64,000 nt of DNA from NCBI RefSeq assembly GCF_017163705.1, contig NZ_JAFIWB010000013.1, positions 1 to 64,000 of the forward strand. Direction: 5' to 3'. Within the stretch, counting starts at the first letter, position 1. Every line of letters starts with the position of its first letter. This DNA is from Xanthomonas bonasiae. Lineage in GTDB: Bacteria; Pseudomonadota; Gammaproteobacteria; Xanthomonadales; Xanthomonadaceae. The notes below the pieces were generated by a model, which worked only from the letters and a program-made list of their open reading frames with translations, did not search any database and was not told the DNA's origin. Positions 33,867 to 44,911 of this stretch are shown piece by piece. Made by a program: the position numbers and the translations under genes.

Positions 33867-35102
33867 ATGAGCCGTCGCGTCGTCGTAACCGGCATGGGCC
33901 TGGTATCGCCGTTGGGCAATGACCTGGCCAGCAGTTGGGAAGGAATCGTCAACGGGCGTTCCGGCATCGGCCCGATCACCCAGATCGATGCGTCGCAGTT
34001 CACCACCAAGATCGCCGGCGAGATCAAGGATTTCGATCCGACCAAGTTCGTGTCGGTCAAGGACGCCAAGAAGATGGATTCGTTCATCCACTACGGCGTC
34101 GGCGCCTCGTTCATGGCGCTGGACGATTCCGGCCTGGTGATCGACGAAAGCAACGCCGAGCGCATCGGTGCGATCCTCGGCTCGGGCATCGGCGGCCTGC
34201 TCGGCATCGAGGAGCAGACCATCAAATTCCACGAGGGCGGCGCGCGCAAGATCTCGCCGTTCTACGTGCCCAGCACCATCATCAACATGCTCCCCGGGCA
34301 GGTGAGCCTGATCAAGGGCCTGAAGGGCCCGACCTTCTCGGCGGTCTCGGCCTGCGCCACCTCCAACCATTCGATCGGCACCGCGCTGCGCATGATCCAG
34401 CACGGCGATGCCGACGTGATGCTGGCCGGCGGCGCCGAGCGCGGCTCCTCGCCGACCTCGGTCGGCGGCTTCTGCTCGATGAAGGCGATGTCCACCCGCA
34501 ACGACGATCCCGCCGCCGCCTCGCGGCCGTGGGACAAGGGCCGCGACGGCTTCGTGCTCGGCGACGGCGCCGGCGTGCTGGTGCTGGAAGAGTACGAACA
34601 CGCCAAGGCGCGCGGCGCGCGAATCTATGCCGAACTGGTCGGCTTCGGCGCCAGCTCCGACGCGTTCCACATGACCGCCCCGAGCGAGGACGGCGAAGGC
34701 GCCGCGCGCAGCATGCTGGCGGCGATCAAGGACGCCAAGCTCAACACCGACCAGATCGACTACCTCAACGCGCACGGCACCTCCACGCCGCTGGGCGATC
34801 TGGCCGAGACCCTGGCGATGAAGCGCGCGCTGGGCGACCACGCCTACAAGACCATGGTCAGCTCGACCAAGTCGATGACCGGGCACCTGCTCGGCGCGGC
34901 CGGCGGCGCCGAGGCGATCTTCTCGGTGATGGCGCTGCACACCGGCATCATCCCGCCGACGATCAACCTGGAAGAGCCGAGCGAAGGCTGCGACCTGGAC
35001 TACGTGCCGAACGTGGCGCGCGAGAAGAAGATCGACGTGGCGATGTCCAATGGGTTCGGCTTCGGCGGGACCAACGGGACCTTGGTGTTCAAGCGGATGT
35101 GA
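33867..35102 (+). CDS. fabF: Beta-ketoacyl-ACP synthase II
   Basis: A 411-aa elongating condensing enzyme. The Cys-His-His triad is C163 (SACATSNHS), H303 (NAHGTST) and H340 (TGHLLGA), at the same numbers as in E. coli FabF. Start MSRRVVVTG at 33867 follows GAGGAG; upstream open frame crosses the terminator and is ignored. A G-rich repeat begins 7 bp after its stop. Confidence 0.96.
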   Translation: MSRRVVVTGMGLVSPLGNDLASSWEGIVNGRSGIGPITQIDASQFTTKIAGEIKDFDPTKFVSVKDAKKMDSFIHYGVGASFMALDDSGLVIDESNAERIGAILGSGIGGLLGIEEQTIKFHEGGARKISPFYVPSTIINMLPGQVSLIKGLKGPTFSAVSACATSNHSIGTALRMIQHGDADVMLAGGAERGSSPTSVGGFCSMKAMSTRNDDPAAASRPWDKGRDGFVLGDGAGVLVLEEYEHAKARGARIYAELVGFGASSDAFHMTAPSEDGEGAARSMLAAIKDAKLNTDQIDYLNAHGTSTPLGDLAETLAMKRALGDHAYKTMVSSTKSMTGHLLGAAGGAEAIFSVMALHTGIIPPTINLEEPSEGCDLDYVPNVAREKKIDVAMSNGFGFGGTNGTLVFKRM

Positions 35103-35526
35103 TTGAGCCGGGATTGGGGAGTGGGGATTCGGGATTGGCAAGAGCTGGAGCCGTCCCGGTTCCTCTCGCGATCCGCGCTTCGTTTGTTTGTCGGTCTGCC
35201 AAGACGCCTGGTGGTGCGGATGCTTCTGGGGTCGCGCGTTGTCCGGTACGCGCGATGACGCGCCTGCAGCGCTGAGGCGTGGTCCGCACGCGCCAGCGCT
35301 CTGGCGGCGCGCGTCGCCAGGTCAATTGCAGTCGCGGTGGTGCCGGATAGGCGTCGTGTAGCCTGGCGGTTTGCTGCGGTGACGGCGCCGGTTCGTTCTA
35401 TCGCATGCTGCAGCACGCCAGTGCCAGGCGCTTCGCGCGGTAGCGGGTTGTAGGCGCCGATCGTTCGCATGGAGCAGGGCACCGCCGCCTGCGTCCGCAT
35501 CACCTCCATCTTCCACCGGGTCTTCG
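35103..35526. other. 424-bp intergenic region with G-rich repeat copy 2
   Basis: Positions 35110-35133 hold GGG-ATT-GGGG-AGT-GGGG-ATTC-GGG, the same motif as 17240-17263 and again just after a stop codon on the coding strand. The rest of the gap up to pabB shows no gene or terminator that I can support. Confidence 0.6.
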
Positions 35527-36876
35527 ATGCTGCGTACCGTTCCCCTGCCGGCCGACACCGATCTGCTGGCGCTGCATCGCCTGGCGCCGCAGCGCTATCC
35601 GTTGCTGCTGGAATCGGCGGCGTCGGGGACCGCGCAGGGCCGCTGGGACCTGTTGCTGATCGCCGGCGGCGAGGGCCTGCGCCTGGACCGCGATGGCGTC
35701 ACCCGCGACCTGCGCGGCGCGGTTGTCGAGGGCGATTTCCTGGCCGCGCTGGACGCGCACTGGCAGGCCGAACGCTGCGCGCGCGACGAACCGCGCTGGC
35801 CGTTCCGCGGCGGCTGGGCGCTGCTGCTGGACTACGAACTGGCGGCGCAGGTCGAGCCGGTGCTGCAGTTGCCGCAGGGGCAGGCGGCGGCGCCGGTCGC
35901 GCTGGCGTTGCGCTGCCCGGCCGCGCTGCTGCGCGACCATGCCAGCGGCGAGTGCGTGGCGCTGGCGGAAACCGCACGGGCAGGGCTGCTGGACCAACTG
36001 CTCGCCGATCTGCAGGCCGTGCCGGCCGCCGCGCCGCTGCCGGCCTGGACCCCGCCGCTGGCGATCGACGAAGACCCGCCGCAGCGCTTCGTCGATGGCG
36101 TGCGCCGCATCCTCGACTACCTGCGCGCCGGCGACGTGTTCCAGGTCAACCTGTCGCGGCGCTGGTCGGCGCGCTTCGCCGCCGCGCTGGATCCGGCTGC
36201 GCTGTACGCGCAGCTGCGCCGCGCCAATCCGGCGCCGTTCGCCGGCCTGTTCGCCGGCCACGGCCGCGCGGTGGTCAGTTCCTCGCCGGAACGGCTGGTA
36301 TCGGTGCGCGGCGACGTGGTCGAGACCCGGCCGATCGCCGGCACCCGTCCGCGCGCGCCCGGCGACGACGAGGCCGCGCGCATCCGCGAGCTGGTCGGGC
36401 ACCCCAAGGAACGCGCCGAGCACGTGATGCTGATCGACCTGGAGCGCAACGACCTGGGCCGGGTCTGCGCGCCGGGCAGCGTCGAGGTCGACGAGCTGAT
36501 GACGGTGGAGAGCTACGCCCACGTGCACCACATCGTCAGCAACGTGCGCGGGCGGCTGCGCGCCGGGGTCAGCCCCGGCGACGTGATCCGCGCCACCTTC
36601 CCCGGCGGCACCATCACCGGCTGCCCCAAGGTGCGCTGCATGCAGATCATCGCCGAGCTGGAACAGACTCCGCGCGGCGCCTACACCGGCGCGTTCGGCT
36701 GGCTCAACCGCGACGGCGACATGGACCTGAACATCCTGATCCGCACCGCCGAAGTGGACGGCGCGCAGGCGCATTTCCGCACCGGCGCCGGCATCGTGGT
36801 CGACTCGCAGCCCGAGCGCGAACTCGACGAAACCCGGGCCAAGGCGCGCGGCCTGCTGCGCGCGCTGGAACCGTGA
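35527..36876 (+). CDS. pabB: Aminodeoxychorismate synthase component I (PabB-like)
   Basis: A 449-aa chorismate-using enzyme of folate synthesis, working with a PabA amidotransferase. C-terminal catalytic domain from about residue 185: VFQVNLSRRW, SSSPERLVSV, RAEHVMLIDLERNDLGRVC and FPGGTITGCPKVRCMQII are family hallmarks. At the position where E. coli PabB has the nucleophilic Lys (PIKGT) this protein has PIAGT with A271, as in anthranilate synthase. Context (fabF-pabB-mltG-tmk, as in E. coli pabC) supports PabB. The N-terminal 180 residues are less conserved. Confidence 0.88.
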   Translation: MLRTVPLPADTDLLALHRLAPQRYPLLLESAASGTAQGRWDLLLIAGGEGLRLDRDGVTRDLRGAVVEGDFLAALDAHWQAERCARDEPRWPFRGGWALLLDYELAAQVEPVLQLPQGQAAAPVALALRCPAALLRDHASGECVALAETARAGLLDQLLADLQAVPAAAPLPAWTPPLAIDEDPPQRFVDGVRRILDYLRAGDVFQVNLSRRWSARFAAALDPAALYAQLRRANPAPFAGLFAGHGRAVVSSSPERLVSVRGDVVETRPIAGTRPRAPGDDEAARIRELVGHPKERAEHVMLIDLERNDLGRVCAPGSVEVDELMTVESYAHVHHIVSNVRGRLRAGVSPGDVIRATFPGGTITGCPKVRCMQIIAELEQTPRGAYTGAFGWLNRDGDMDLNILIRTAEVDGAQAHFRTGAGIVVDSQPERELDETRAKARGLLRALEP

Positions 36877-36951
36877 GCGGCACGGTCGCGATACCGGCCG
36901 ATGCCGGCCGCGCGGTATCCTGCACCCCGTTGAATTCGCTTCGAGGTGGTC

Positions 36952-39633
<2,682 letters not shown>

Positions 39634-39637
<4 letters not shown>

Positions 39638-39987
39638 GTGCGATGAGCGGACGCCAGGGCATCCTGTCGCTGGCGGTGAAGGACAAGGCGGCGCTGTACA
39701 ACGCGTATATGCCGTTCGTGAAGAACGGCGGCATCTTCGTGCCCACGCCCAAGCGCTATTTCCTGGGCGACGAAGTGTTTCTGCTGCTGACCCTGCCCGA
39801 TTCCAGCGAGCGCCTGCCGGTGGCCGGCAAGGTGATCTGGGTGACCCCGATGGGCGCGCAGGGCAACCGCACCGCCGGCATCGGCGTGCAGCTGCCGGAC
39901 AACAGCGAAGGCGAGACCATCCGCAACAAGATCGAGACCCAGCTGGCCGGCACCCTCAACGCCGACAAGCCCACCCAGACCATGTAG
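39634..39987 (+). CDS. pilZ: Type IV pilus assembly protein PilZ (atypical)
   Basis: A 117-aa PilZ-fold protein required for type IV pilus function; in Xanthomonas it bridges PilB and FimX (literature knowledge). The chain begins QGILSLAVKDKAALYNAYMPF and continues GGIFVPTPKRYFLGDEVFLLL. The c-di-GMP RxxxR motif is absent, so it should not bind the nucleotide itself. Last gene of the holB operon; its ATG overlaps the holB stop. Confidence 0.94.
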
Positions 39988-40020
39988 CGGCCGCGCCGGC
40001 ACGGCCTCCGCGTAGGACCG

Positions 40021-40048
40021 TTGACGCCAGCCACGACAGCCCTATAAT
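40021..40048 (+). promoter_or_regulatory. Promoter of tRNA-Val(CAC)
   Basis: TTGACG at 40021-40026 and a perfect TATAAT at 40043-40048 with a 16-bp spacer, followed by a GC-rich discriminator. The predicted start is about 10 bp before the mature tRNA. Confidence 0.75.
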
Positions 40049-40064
40049 GTGCGGCTCGCGACAC

Positions 40065-40139
40065 GGGCGGTTAGCTCAGCGGTAGAGCATTGCCTTCACA
40101 CGGCAAGGGTCGCAGGTTCGAACCCTGCACCGCCCACCA
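40065..40139 (+). tRNA. tRNA-Val (CAC)
   Basis: A 75-nt cloverleaf with acceptor GGGCGGT paired to ACCGCCC, anticodon loop TTCACAC (anticodon CAC), T-loop GGTTCGAACCC and an encoded CCA. It decodes GUG. The region behind it, up to 44.9 kb, is accessory in character. Confidence 0.96.
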
Positions 40140-40153
40140 CGCGACAGACGACC

Positions 40154-40180
40154 AAGGCCACCCTCGCAGGTGGCCTTTTT
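40154..40180 (+). terminator. Terminator of tRNA-Val(CAC)
   Basis: AAGGCCACC and GGTGGCCTT arms around CTCGCA, then TTT. It starts 15 bp after the tRNA. Confidence 0.8.
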
Positions 40181-40348
40181 CGTTGCCGATGAGTACGGCA
40201 CGCTCGCCCTAGCCGTCGTCGTGTCGATTGCTGCGACTGCCGCAGGCGCATGCCGGAAGCGGGCATGTCCGGTGGCTGGCGATCGCGCTGTGTTTTCGTA
40301 GCAAGAATCGCCGAGCAGTGTCTGCCCTTGCTGCATAGGATCGAAGAA

Positions 40349-40684
40349 GTGTCCCTGAGTGAAACGGAAGTCGCGGCTGCGCTCGAGCGCATGCTTGGGA
40401 AGCTCAAAACGCTACCGGCGTGTTCAAGCAAAGAGGACGTGGTGCAAGCGCTCAGGGAGGCTGCCGCCAGTGCTCACGCCGACTGGACAGTTCCATCGCT
40501 TGCTCACGAAATGACCAAGTCATACGACGATGGGTCCGTACGCGTCGTACTCAACGCACATTTGCTTTTGATCAACCCAAGCGGGGCTTACAGAATCATT
40601 GATGTCCGCAAGGAAAAGATCTTCCATGAGTGTCCGTCGGCGTCTGGCGATCCATTCAAGATCCCGGAAGGATTCCGCATCTGA
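40349..40684 (+). CDS. Hypothetical protein, likely acquired
   Basis: A 111-aa protein (GTG start at 40349, behind AGGATCGAAGAA). An upstream ATG at 40250 is possible. It has SLSETEVAAALERMLGKLKTLP, then DDGSVRVVLNAHLLLINPSGAYRIIDVRKEKIFHECP. I recognise no family. Base composition is clearly lower in G+C than the neighbours (stretches such as TTTGCTTTTGATC and AATCATTGATG), suggesting recent transfer behind the tRNA-Val gene. The nei-like gene follows after 66 bp. Confidence 0.55.
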   Translation: MSLSETEVAAALERMLGKLKTLPACSSKEDVVQALREAAASAHADWTVPSLAHEMTKSYDDGSVRVVLNAHLLLINPSGAYRIIDVRKEKIFHECPSASGDPFKIPEGFRI

Positions 40685-40750
40685 CGGCAGATCACTAGCG
40701 TTCGCTTTCGGAATCACGAACCGCTCACGGCCGCCATCGATACTGCGGTC

Positions 40751-41506
40751 ATGCCCGAAGGTCCTTCGATCGTCATCCTGAAAGAAGAGGCGGCCGCGTT
40801 CGCGGGGCGCAAGGTGTTGCGGGTGTCCGGCAACAGCAAGCAGGACCTGGAACGGATCCGTAACCGCAAGATTTTGTCGCTGCGCAGCTGGGGCAAGCAC
40901 TTCCTGATCGAGTTCGGCGGGTTCAGCGTGCGCATCCATTTCCTGCTGTTCGGCAGCTACCGGATCAATGCGCGCAAGGACGCAACGCCGCGGCTGAGCC
41001 TGGGCTTCGCCAAGGGCGAGGAACTGAACTTCTACGCGTGTTCGGTCAAGTTCATCGAGGGCGCGCTGGACGAGGCCTACGACTGGCGTGGGGACGTGAT
41101 GAACCCGGATTGGGACGCGGCGCAGGCGCGGCGCAAGCTGCGCCTGCGGCCGCGCACGCTGGCCGCCGATGCGTTGCTGGACCAGGACGTGTTCGCCGGG
41201 GTCGGCAACATCATCAAGAACGAAGTGCTGTTCCGCATCCGCGTGCATCCGGAGAGCGAAATCGGGGCATTGCCGCCGCGCAAGCTGGCCGAACTGGTGA
41301 CGCAGGCGCGCGAGTACAGCTTCGATTTCTACACCTGGAAGAAGGCCTTCGTGCTGAAGAAGCACTACCAGGTGCATACCAAGACCACCTGTCCGCGCGA
41401 CGGCCATCTGCTGACCTATCGCAAGCAGCTCGGCAAGGCGCAGCGGCGCGCGTTCTTCTGCGAGCATTGCCAGCGCCGGTACGCGCTGGACGCTTCCGAA
41501 GCATGA
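40751..41506 (+). CDS. Endonuclease VIII / Fpg-Nei family DNA glycosylase
   Basis: A 251-aa base-excision repair enzyme. The N-terminal MPEGPSIV gives P2 as nucleophile and E3 as catalytic acid. The H2TH region VGNIIKNEVLFRIRVHPES is present. At the C-terminus the zinc finger is altered: the first pair is CPRDGH (second Cys missing, His two residues later), while FCEHCQ keeps the second pair. This looks like the Nei2 branch. Start ATG at 40751. It stands alone, between a hypothetical gene and the ArsR-type gene. Confidence 0.88.
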   Translation: MPEGPSIVILKEEAAAFAGRKVLRVSGNSKQDLERIRNRKILSLRSWGKHFLIEFGGFSVRIHFLLFGSYRINARKDATPRLSLGFAKGEELNFYACSVKFIEGALDEAYDWRGDVMNPDWDAAQARRKLRLRPRTLAADALLDQDVFAGVGNIIKNEVLFRIRVHPESEIGALPPRKLAELVTQAREYSFDFYTWKKAFVLKKHYQVHTKTTCPRDGHLLTYRKQLGKAQRRAFFCEHCQRRYALDASEA

Positions 41507-41640
41507 GCCTTCTAAAAAAACGTCGTTCGCGGCCGGTGAGTTCGGATCCCTATACGATCGCCGCGGCGCTCCTCGCTGTCGCGCGATCCGATGCTGAGAC
41601 TCCTGCGTAGCGCATTGCAACCGTCGGAATGGTTTGCCGC

Positions 41641-42363
41641 TCAGGAAGCGAGCGGCAGTTCGTCCCCGGCAAGCCGGCCGATTCCCAGCTCGGTCTGCAG
41701 GCCGGCCCAGCCGATGTCGGTAATGTGGATCGCACGCGTGCCCTGTTCGCGGCGCAGCCAGTGTTTGGCGCAAAGCAGCGCAAGCAATTCGACGCCGAGC
41801 GGACCGGCGAGGTGGTGCTTGCGTTCGGTCCAGTCCAGGCACTGTCGTGCGATGCCGAGCCTGGTCGGGACGAGGCGCGAAACGTCCAGGCCCATCCGCG
41901 CGAACCATGCGCTGCCTTCGGCGGATACCGCGTATTGCTTGTCGTCTTGTCGGACGATCAGCGCGCGCCGCTCCAGCGCTTCGGTCACCGCGATGCCCAG
42001 TCGCCCCGCCAGGTGGTCGTAACAGCATCTGGCCAAGGTCAGCGATTGTTGCTTGCGCCCCGCTTTCCGGCATCGCGGTGCGGCGGGCGCGGCGAGCGTC
42101 GCCAGATTCTCCAGTGCGAACGCGACGTGCGAACCGGCCAGCCGGTAGTAGCGGTGGCGGCCTTGGACCTCGACCGCCAGCAAGCCGCCGTCCAGCAGTT
42201 TCGCCAGGTGCGAACTGGCCGTCTGCGGGGTGACGCCGCCGGCGAAGGCGAGCTCGCCGGCAGGCAGTGCACGCCCGTCGATGAGCGCCATCAACATGGC
42301 GGCGCGGGCGGGATCGGCGATGAGGAACGCGGTCGCGGCAAGCTTGGGCTGTTCGACCGGCAT
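41641..42363 (-). CDS. ArsR-family winged-helix transcriptional regulator
   Basis: A 240-aa regulator. The N-terminal winged helix has ARAAMLMALIDGRALPAGELAFAGGVTPQTASSHLAKLLDGGLL and ends with a wing GRHRYYRLAGSH. The long C-terminal region (residues 115-240) is less typical and may sense a ligand; it has a CC pair (RCCYDHLAG). ATG at 42363 lies behind AGGAG with good spacing; a GTG 9 bp upstream is less likely. It is divergent from the SnoaL-like gene, 123 bp apart, with a palindrome between. Confidence 0.85.
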   Translation of the reverse strand: MPVEQPKLAATAFLIADPARAAMLMALIDGRALPAGELAFAGGVTPQTASSHLAKLLDGGLLAVEVQGRHRYYRLAGSHVAFALENLATLAAPAAPRCRKAGRKQQSLTLARCCYDHLAGRLGIAVTEALERRALIVRQDDKQYAVSAEGSAWFARMGLDVSRLVPTRLGIARQCLDWTERKHHLAGPLGVELLALLCAKHWLRREQGTRAIHITDIGWAGLQTELGIGRLAGDELPLAS

Positions 42364-42460
42364 CGTGTGCACTCCTGGCGGGCGCGGCCATCATAGACCG
42401 CGCCTCGCCGGAACGCTTCGGCACGCATCGAATCGACGGCCTGCGCATGTTCCTAGACTG

Positions 42461-42470
42461 CAGTGCACTG
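42461..42470. promoter_or_regulatory. Perfect palindrome between ArsR-type and SnoaL-like genes
   Basis: CAGTGCACTG is its own complement. It lies 17 bp before the SnoaL-like start and 97 bp from the regulator start, so it may be the regulator's operator. Ten bases can occur by chance. Confidence 0.3.
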
Positions 42471-42486
42471 TATCGGAGTGTCCTGC

Positions 42487-42936
42487 ATGAGCGAAATCGA
42501 AGCGCGATCGAACGGATCGGAGGGCGATGCCCGCCGCATCTTCGAGCAATGGCAACACAGCGTTGTCGAGCGGAATCTGGATGCGCTGATGGCGTTGTAC
42601 GCGGAAGACGCGATGCTGGAAACGCCCTTGGCCTATGTGGTCTCCGCAGAGCGGCAGGATGGAAGGCTGCAGGGACGCGAAGCGCTCAGGACGTTCTTCG
42701 CGGCGTCCTTCGCCCAGCCCGAAAACGGCCTCGGCCGCTGGTATCGCAGCGGTCGTTGGCATGCTTCGCAGCGCCAGGTGGCCTGGGAATATCCGCGAGA
42801 AACGCCGGACGGCGATCAGGTCGACCTGGTAGAAGTCATGGACCTGGATGCGCGCGGCCTGATCGCGTGCCATCGGGTGTACTGGGGCTGGAAAGGCGTA
42901 CAGACGCTGCTGACGGGGTTGGGCCGGAAGCCATAG
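42487..42936 (+). CDS. SnoaL-like (nuclear transport factor 2 fold) protein
   Basis: A 149-aa small-molecule-binding protein. It begins IFEQWQHSVVERNLDALMALYAEDAMLETP, the standard opening helix and first strand of SnoaL folds, and continues with GREALRTFFAASF and ends with GWKGVQTLLTGL. Substrate unknown. ATG at 42487 shares an upstream palindrome with the divergent ArsR-type gene, so regulation by it is possible. Confidence 0.8.
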   Translation: MSEIEARSNGSEGDARRIFEQWQHSVVERNLDALMALYAEDAMLETPLAYVVSAERQDGRLQGREALRTFFAASFAQPENGLGRWYRSGRWHASQRQVAWEYPRETPDGDQVDLVEVMDLDARGLIACHRVYWGWKGVQTLLTGLGRKP

Positions 42937-43173
42937 TCGGTGCTGCGCGGTGCAATCGGGTCTGGCAACGACCATCGTCCGCTCGGTTCCGAGTGGGCGA
43001 CGCGGCCATTGGCGATAGTCGATCGAAGGCGTTCCCGGCTTTGCAGCAAGCGTCCGCTGTGGAGCGAGGCCATCAAGAGCGCGATTTGATGGCCGTGCTG
43101 CATACCTGCGACGGTTATGATGGTTGCCATGACAAACGCTTCAAAGAACTTGCGAAGCACTTGAAGGAAAAAG

Positions 43174-43785
43174 ATGGCGATCACCCGGTTTCTGGCTATT
43201 GGTTTGTTCTCGCTTTGCCCCGTATCGCCTGCACTCGCGGGCACGGCTGCGCTGCATTCGGGCAAGTACGAAGGGCTGATGCTCGCGGTGACGCCCGAGC
43301 ATCGGATCGAAGGCTTCTACTCGGAAGAGATGGGCGAGGGCGTGAGCCGTGGCTGTTCGTTCTATCTGCAGGGCAAGGCCGAGGGGAACGCGCCGGTCTC
43401 GGTCACCACGTGGTCGCACGAGGCCTATCCCGGAACTGTGGCGGCTTCGTCCGACGGCGTGACGCTGACCGTGAAGCAGGGCCGTCAGCATCCCGGTTGC
43501 CTCAGTGTGTTGATGCCGGAAATCGCCACTGGCCTGGACCTGACCCGGACCGCCAGCAACACATGGATCGGCCTGGTGACGGTGTCCGCCGACAAGGCGT
43601 ATCTGCAGAAAACGCCGGGCCCCAAGACGCCCAAGGGGGCTTATGTCGTCAAGGGCGATGTGGTGGGCGTGCTGGCGTTCAAGGATGGCTGGGCCCAGGT
43701 CGAATTCATCAATGCCAATAATGGTTCGTTCACCGGTTGGATCGGCCGCGACCAGTACGCGCGCCTGGCCGCTCCTGCCCACTGA
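43174..43785 (+). CDS. Secreted protein with C-terminal SH3-like domain
   Basis: A 203-aa exported protein. The signal peptide is residues 1-22 (AITRFLAIGLFSLCPVSPALAG). The middle is of unknown fold with two cysteines (RGCSFYLQG, HPGCLSVLMP) that may pair. The end (PKGAYVVKGDVVGVLAFKDGWAQVEFI...FTGWIGRDQYARL) is an SH3-like fold that often binds peptidoglycan. ATG follows AAGGA at good distance. Alone in its orientation; function unknown. The 237-bp gap before it shows no gene. Confidence 0.72.
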   Translation: MAITRFLAIGLFSLCPVSPALAGTAALHSGKYEGLMLAVTPEHRIEGFYSEEMGEGVSRGCSFYLQGKAEGNAPVSVTTWSHEAYPGTVAASSDGVTLTVKQGRQHPGCLSVLMPEIATGLDLTRTASNTWIGLVTVSADKAYLQKTPGPKTPKGAYVVKGDVVGVLAFKDGWAQVEFINANNGSFTGWIGRDQYARLAAPAH

Positions 43786-44570
43786 TCGCGGGCGCGGCAC
43801 CTCGCAATGGGGAGCGTGCCGGATGCAATTCCACGCTCTGCCGCACCGCCGGTTTCTGCCAGTCGATCCACGCAGTTTTGACGGATAAAGAAACCGGATG
43901 CATTCGGCCTGTCCATGGCGTTCGACTGAAGAGCATGGCTGCCTGCGTGCGCGCCATGCTCGGCAAGACTCGACCACGGTCGTGTGTTCGACGCATCGCA
44001 CGCCTTGATCGAAGACGAAGTCCAGGCGGGCGTTCGCCCGCTTGAAATCCTGGTTGCGCACAGTCGCGTTCTGCAGTGACGTAGCCAGGTCTTCTGGCAG
44101 GTGGACGGTCGAGCGCGCATGCGTTCGGTGCCTGCAGTCTGCCGCGCATCGCCAGCGGCTTTTCTGCCGTCGAATTGCGCCAGCCAGCCCGAACGCGCCC
44201 CGAACAGCGGATGGCTGCGCGCACGCTCCGACATGGGCACCGTCCGTGCTTGCGCGATGGACGGCGCGCGGCGACGTTGCTGTCGCACTTCGCGCCGCTG
44301 ATCCGATTGTTCGATCCGCTGCCGCCGGGTTTCGTCGCAACACGGCTGGCGACGGCAGTTGCCTTGGCTATCTTCCATCGGCGCTGTCCACACTGAGCGG
44401 ATGGCGATACGCGCGGCCCGATGCCGCTGCAGCCTGTTTGCCGGTGCTCTCGGTGGTGGTGTGGCGATGCCGCGCCGCGCGCTGCAGTGCTGTGCAGCGA
44501 TGTGCTGCAGCGCTTCAACCCTGCGCGGCCGCATGGGGATGGCGGTCTTCGTCTCCGCTTGGGAGCAGCT
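43786..44570. other. 785-bp stretch without a convincing gene
   Basis: Several frames are open because of the base composition, on both strands, but none has a start with a ribosome-binding site plus recognisable protein features. A minus-strand frame around 43990-44260 (with LPEDLATSLQNATVRNQDF) looks slightly more protein-like and may be the remnant of a broken gene. No terminator, repeat or RNA was recognised. Confidence 0.5.
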
Positions 44571-44861
44571 ATGAACAAGACACTCGCCGCGCTGGGTTTT
44601 TCGTGTTTGCTGATGGTGTGCGCGCCGGTGCAGGCGGCACCGGTGGAGTGCGACAGCATGGCCGCGACGGCCAGGCTCGTGGCCAGGTATCGCCAGTTGG
44701 GCGGGCCGTTGTCGGACATCGCCAGTCACGGTTCGATCGGGTCGAGCAAGGCCAGGCGCGAGCTGGCTGCCACCATCTACCGCGAACGCCTGGGCGAAGC
44801 GGATGCGGTGCAGCGGGCGATGCAGGCATGCGGCCGTGCAGCGGATGCGCCCGCGCAATAA
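44571..44861 (+). CDS. Small exported hypothetical protein
   Basis: A 96-aa protein starting MNKTLAALGFSCLLMVCAPVQAAPVEC, a clear signal peptide with cleavage after QAA. The mature part is about 73 residues with two cysteines that could form a disulfide. ATG at 44571 follows GGGAG. No family recognised. It is convergent with dnaE2, 50 bp away. Confidence 0.65.
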   Translation: MNKTLAALGFSCLLMVCAPVQAAPVECDSMAATARLVARYRQLGGPLSDIASHGSIGSSKARRELAATIYRERLGEADAVQRAMQACGRAADAPAQ

Positions 44862-44911
44862 CAGTGCCGGCCCGTTCGACGCGCAAGGCATGCAGCGTCG
44901 TGCTCATCGGT

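Noticed and set aside
43990-44260. Minus-strand frame containing LPEDLATSLQNATVRNQDF as a real gene
   Set aside because: No credible start, ribosome-binding site or known family; other frames are equally open.
40065-44911. Integrated genomic island with att repeats at tRNA-Val
   Set aside because: I found no copy of the tRNA 3' end downstream and no integrase gene.
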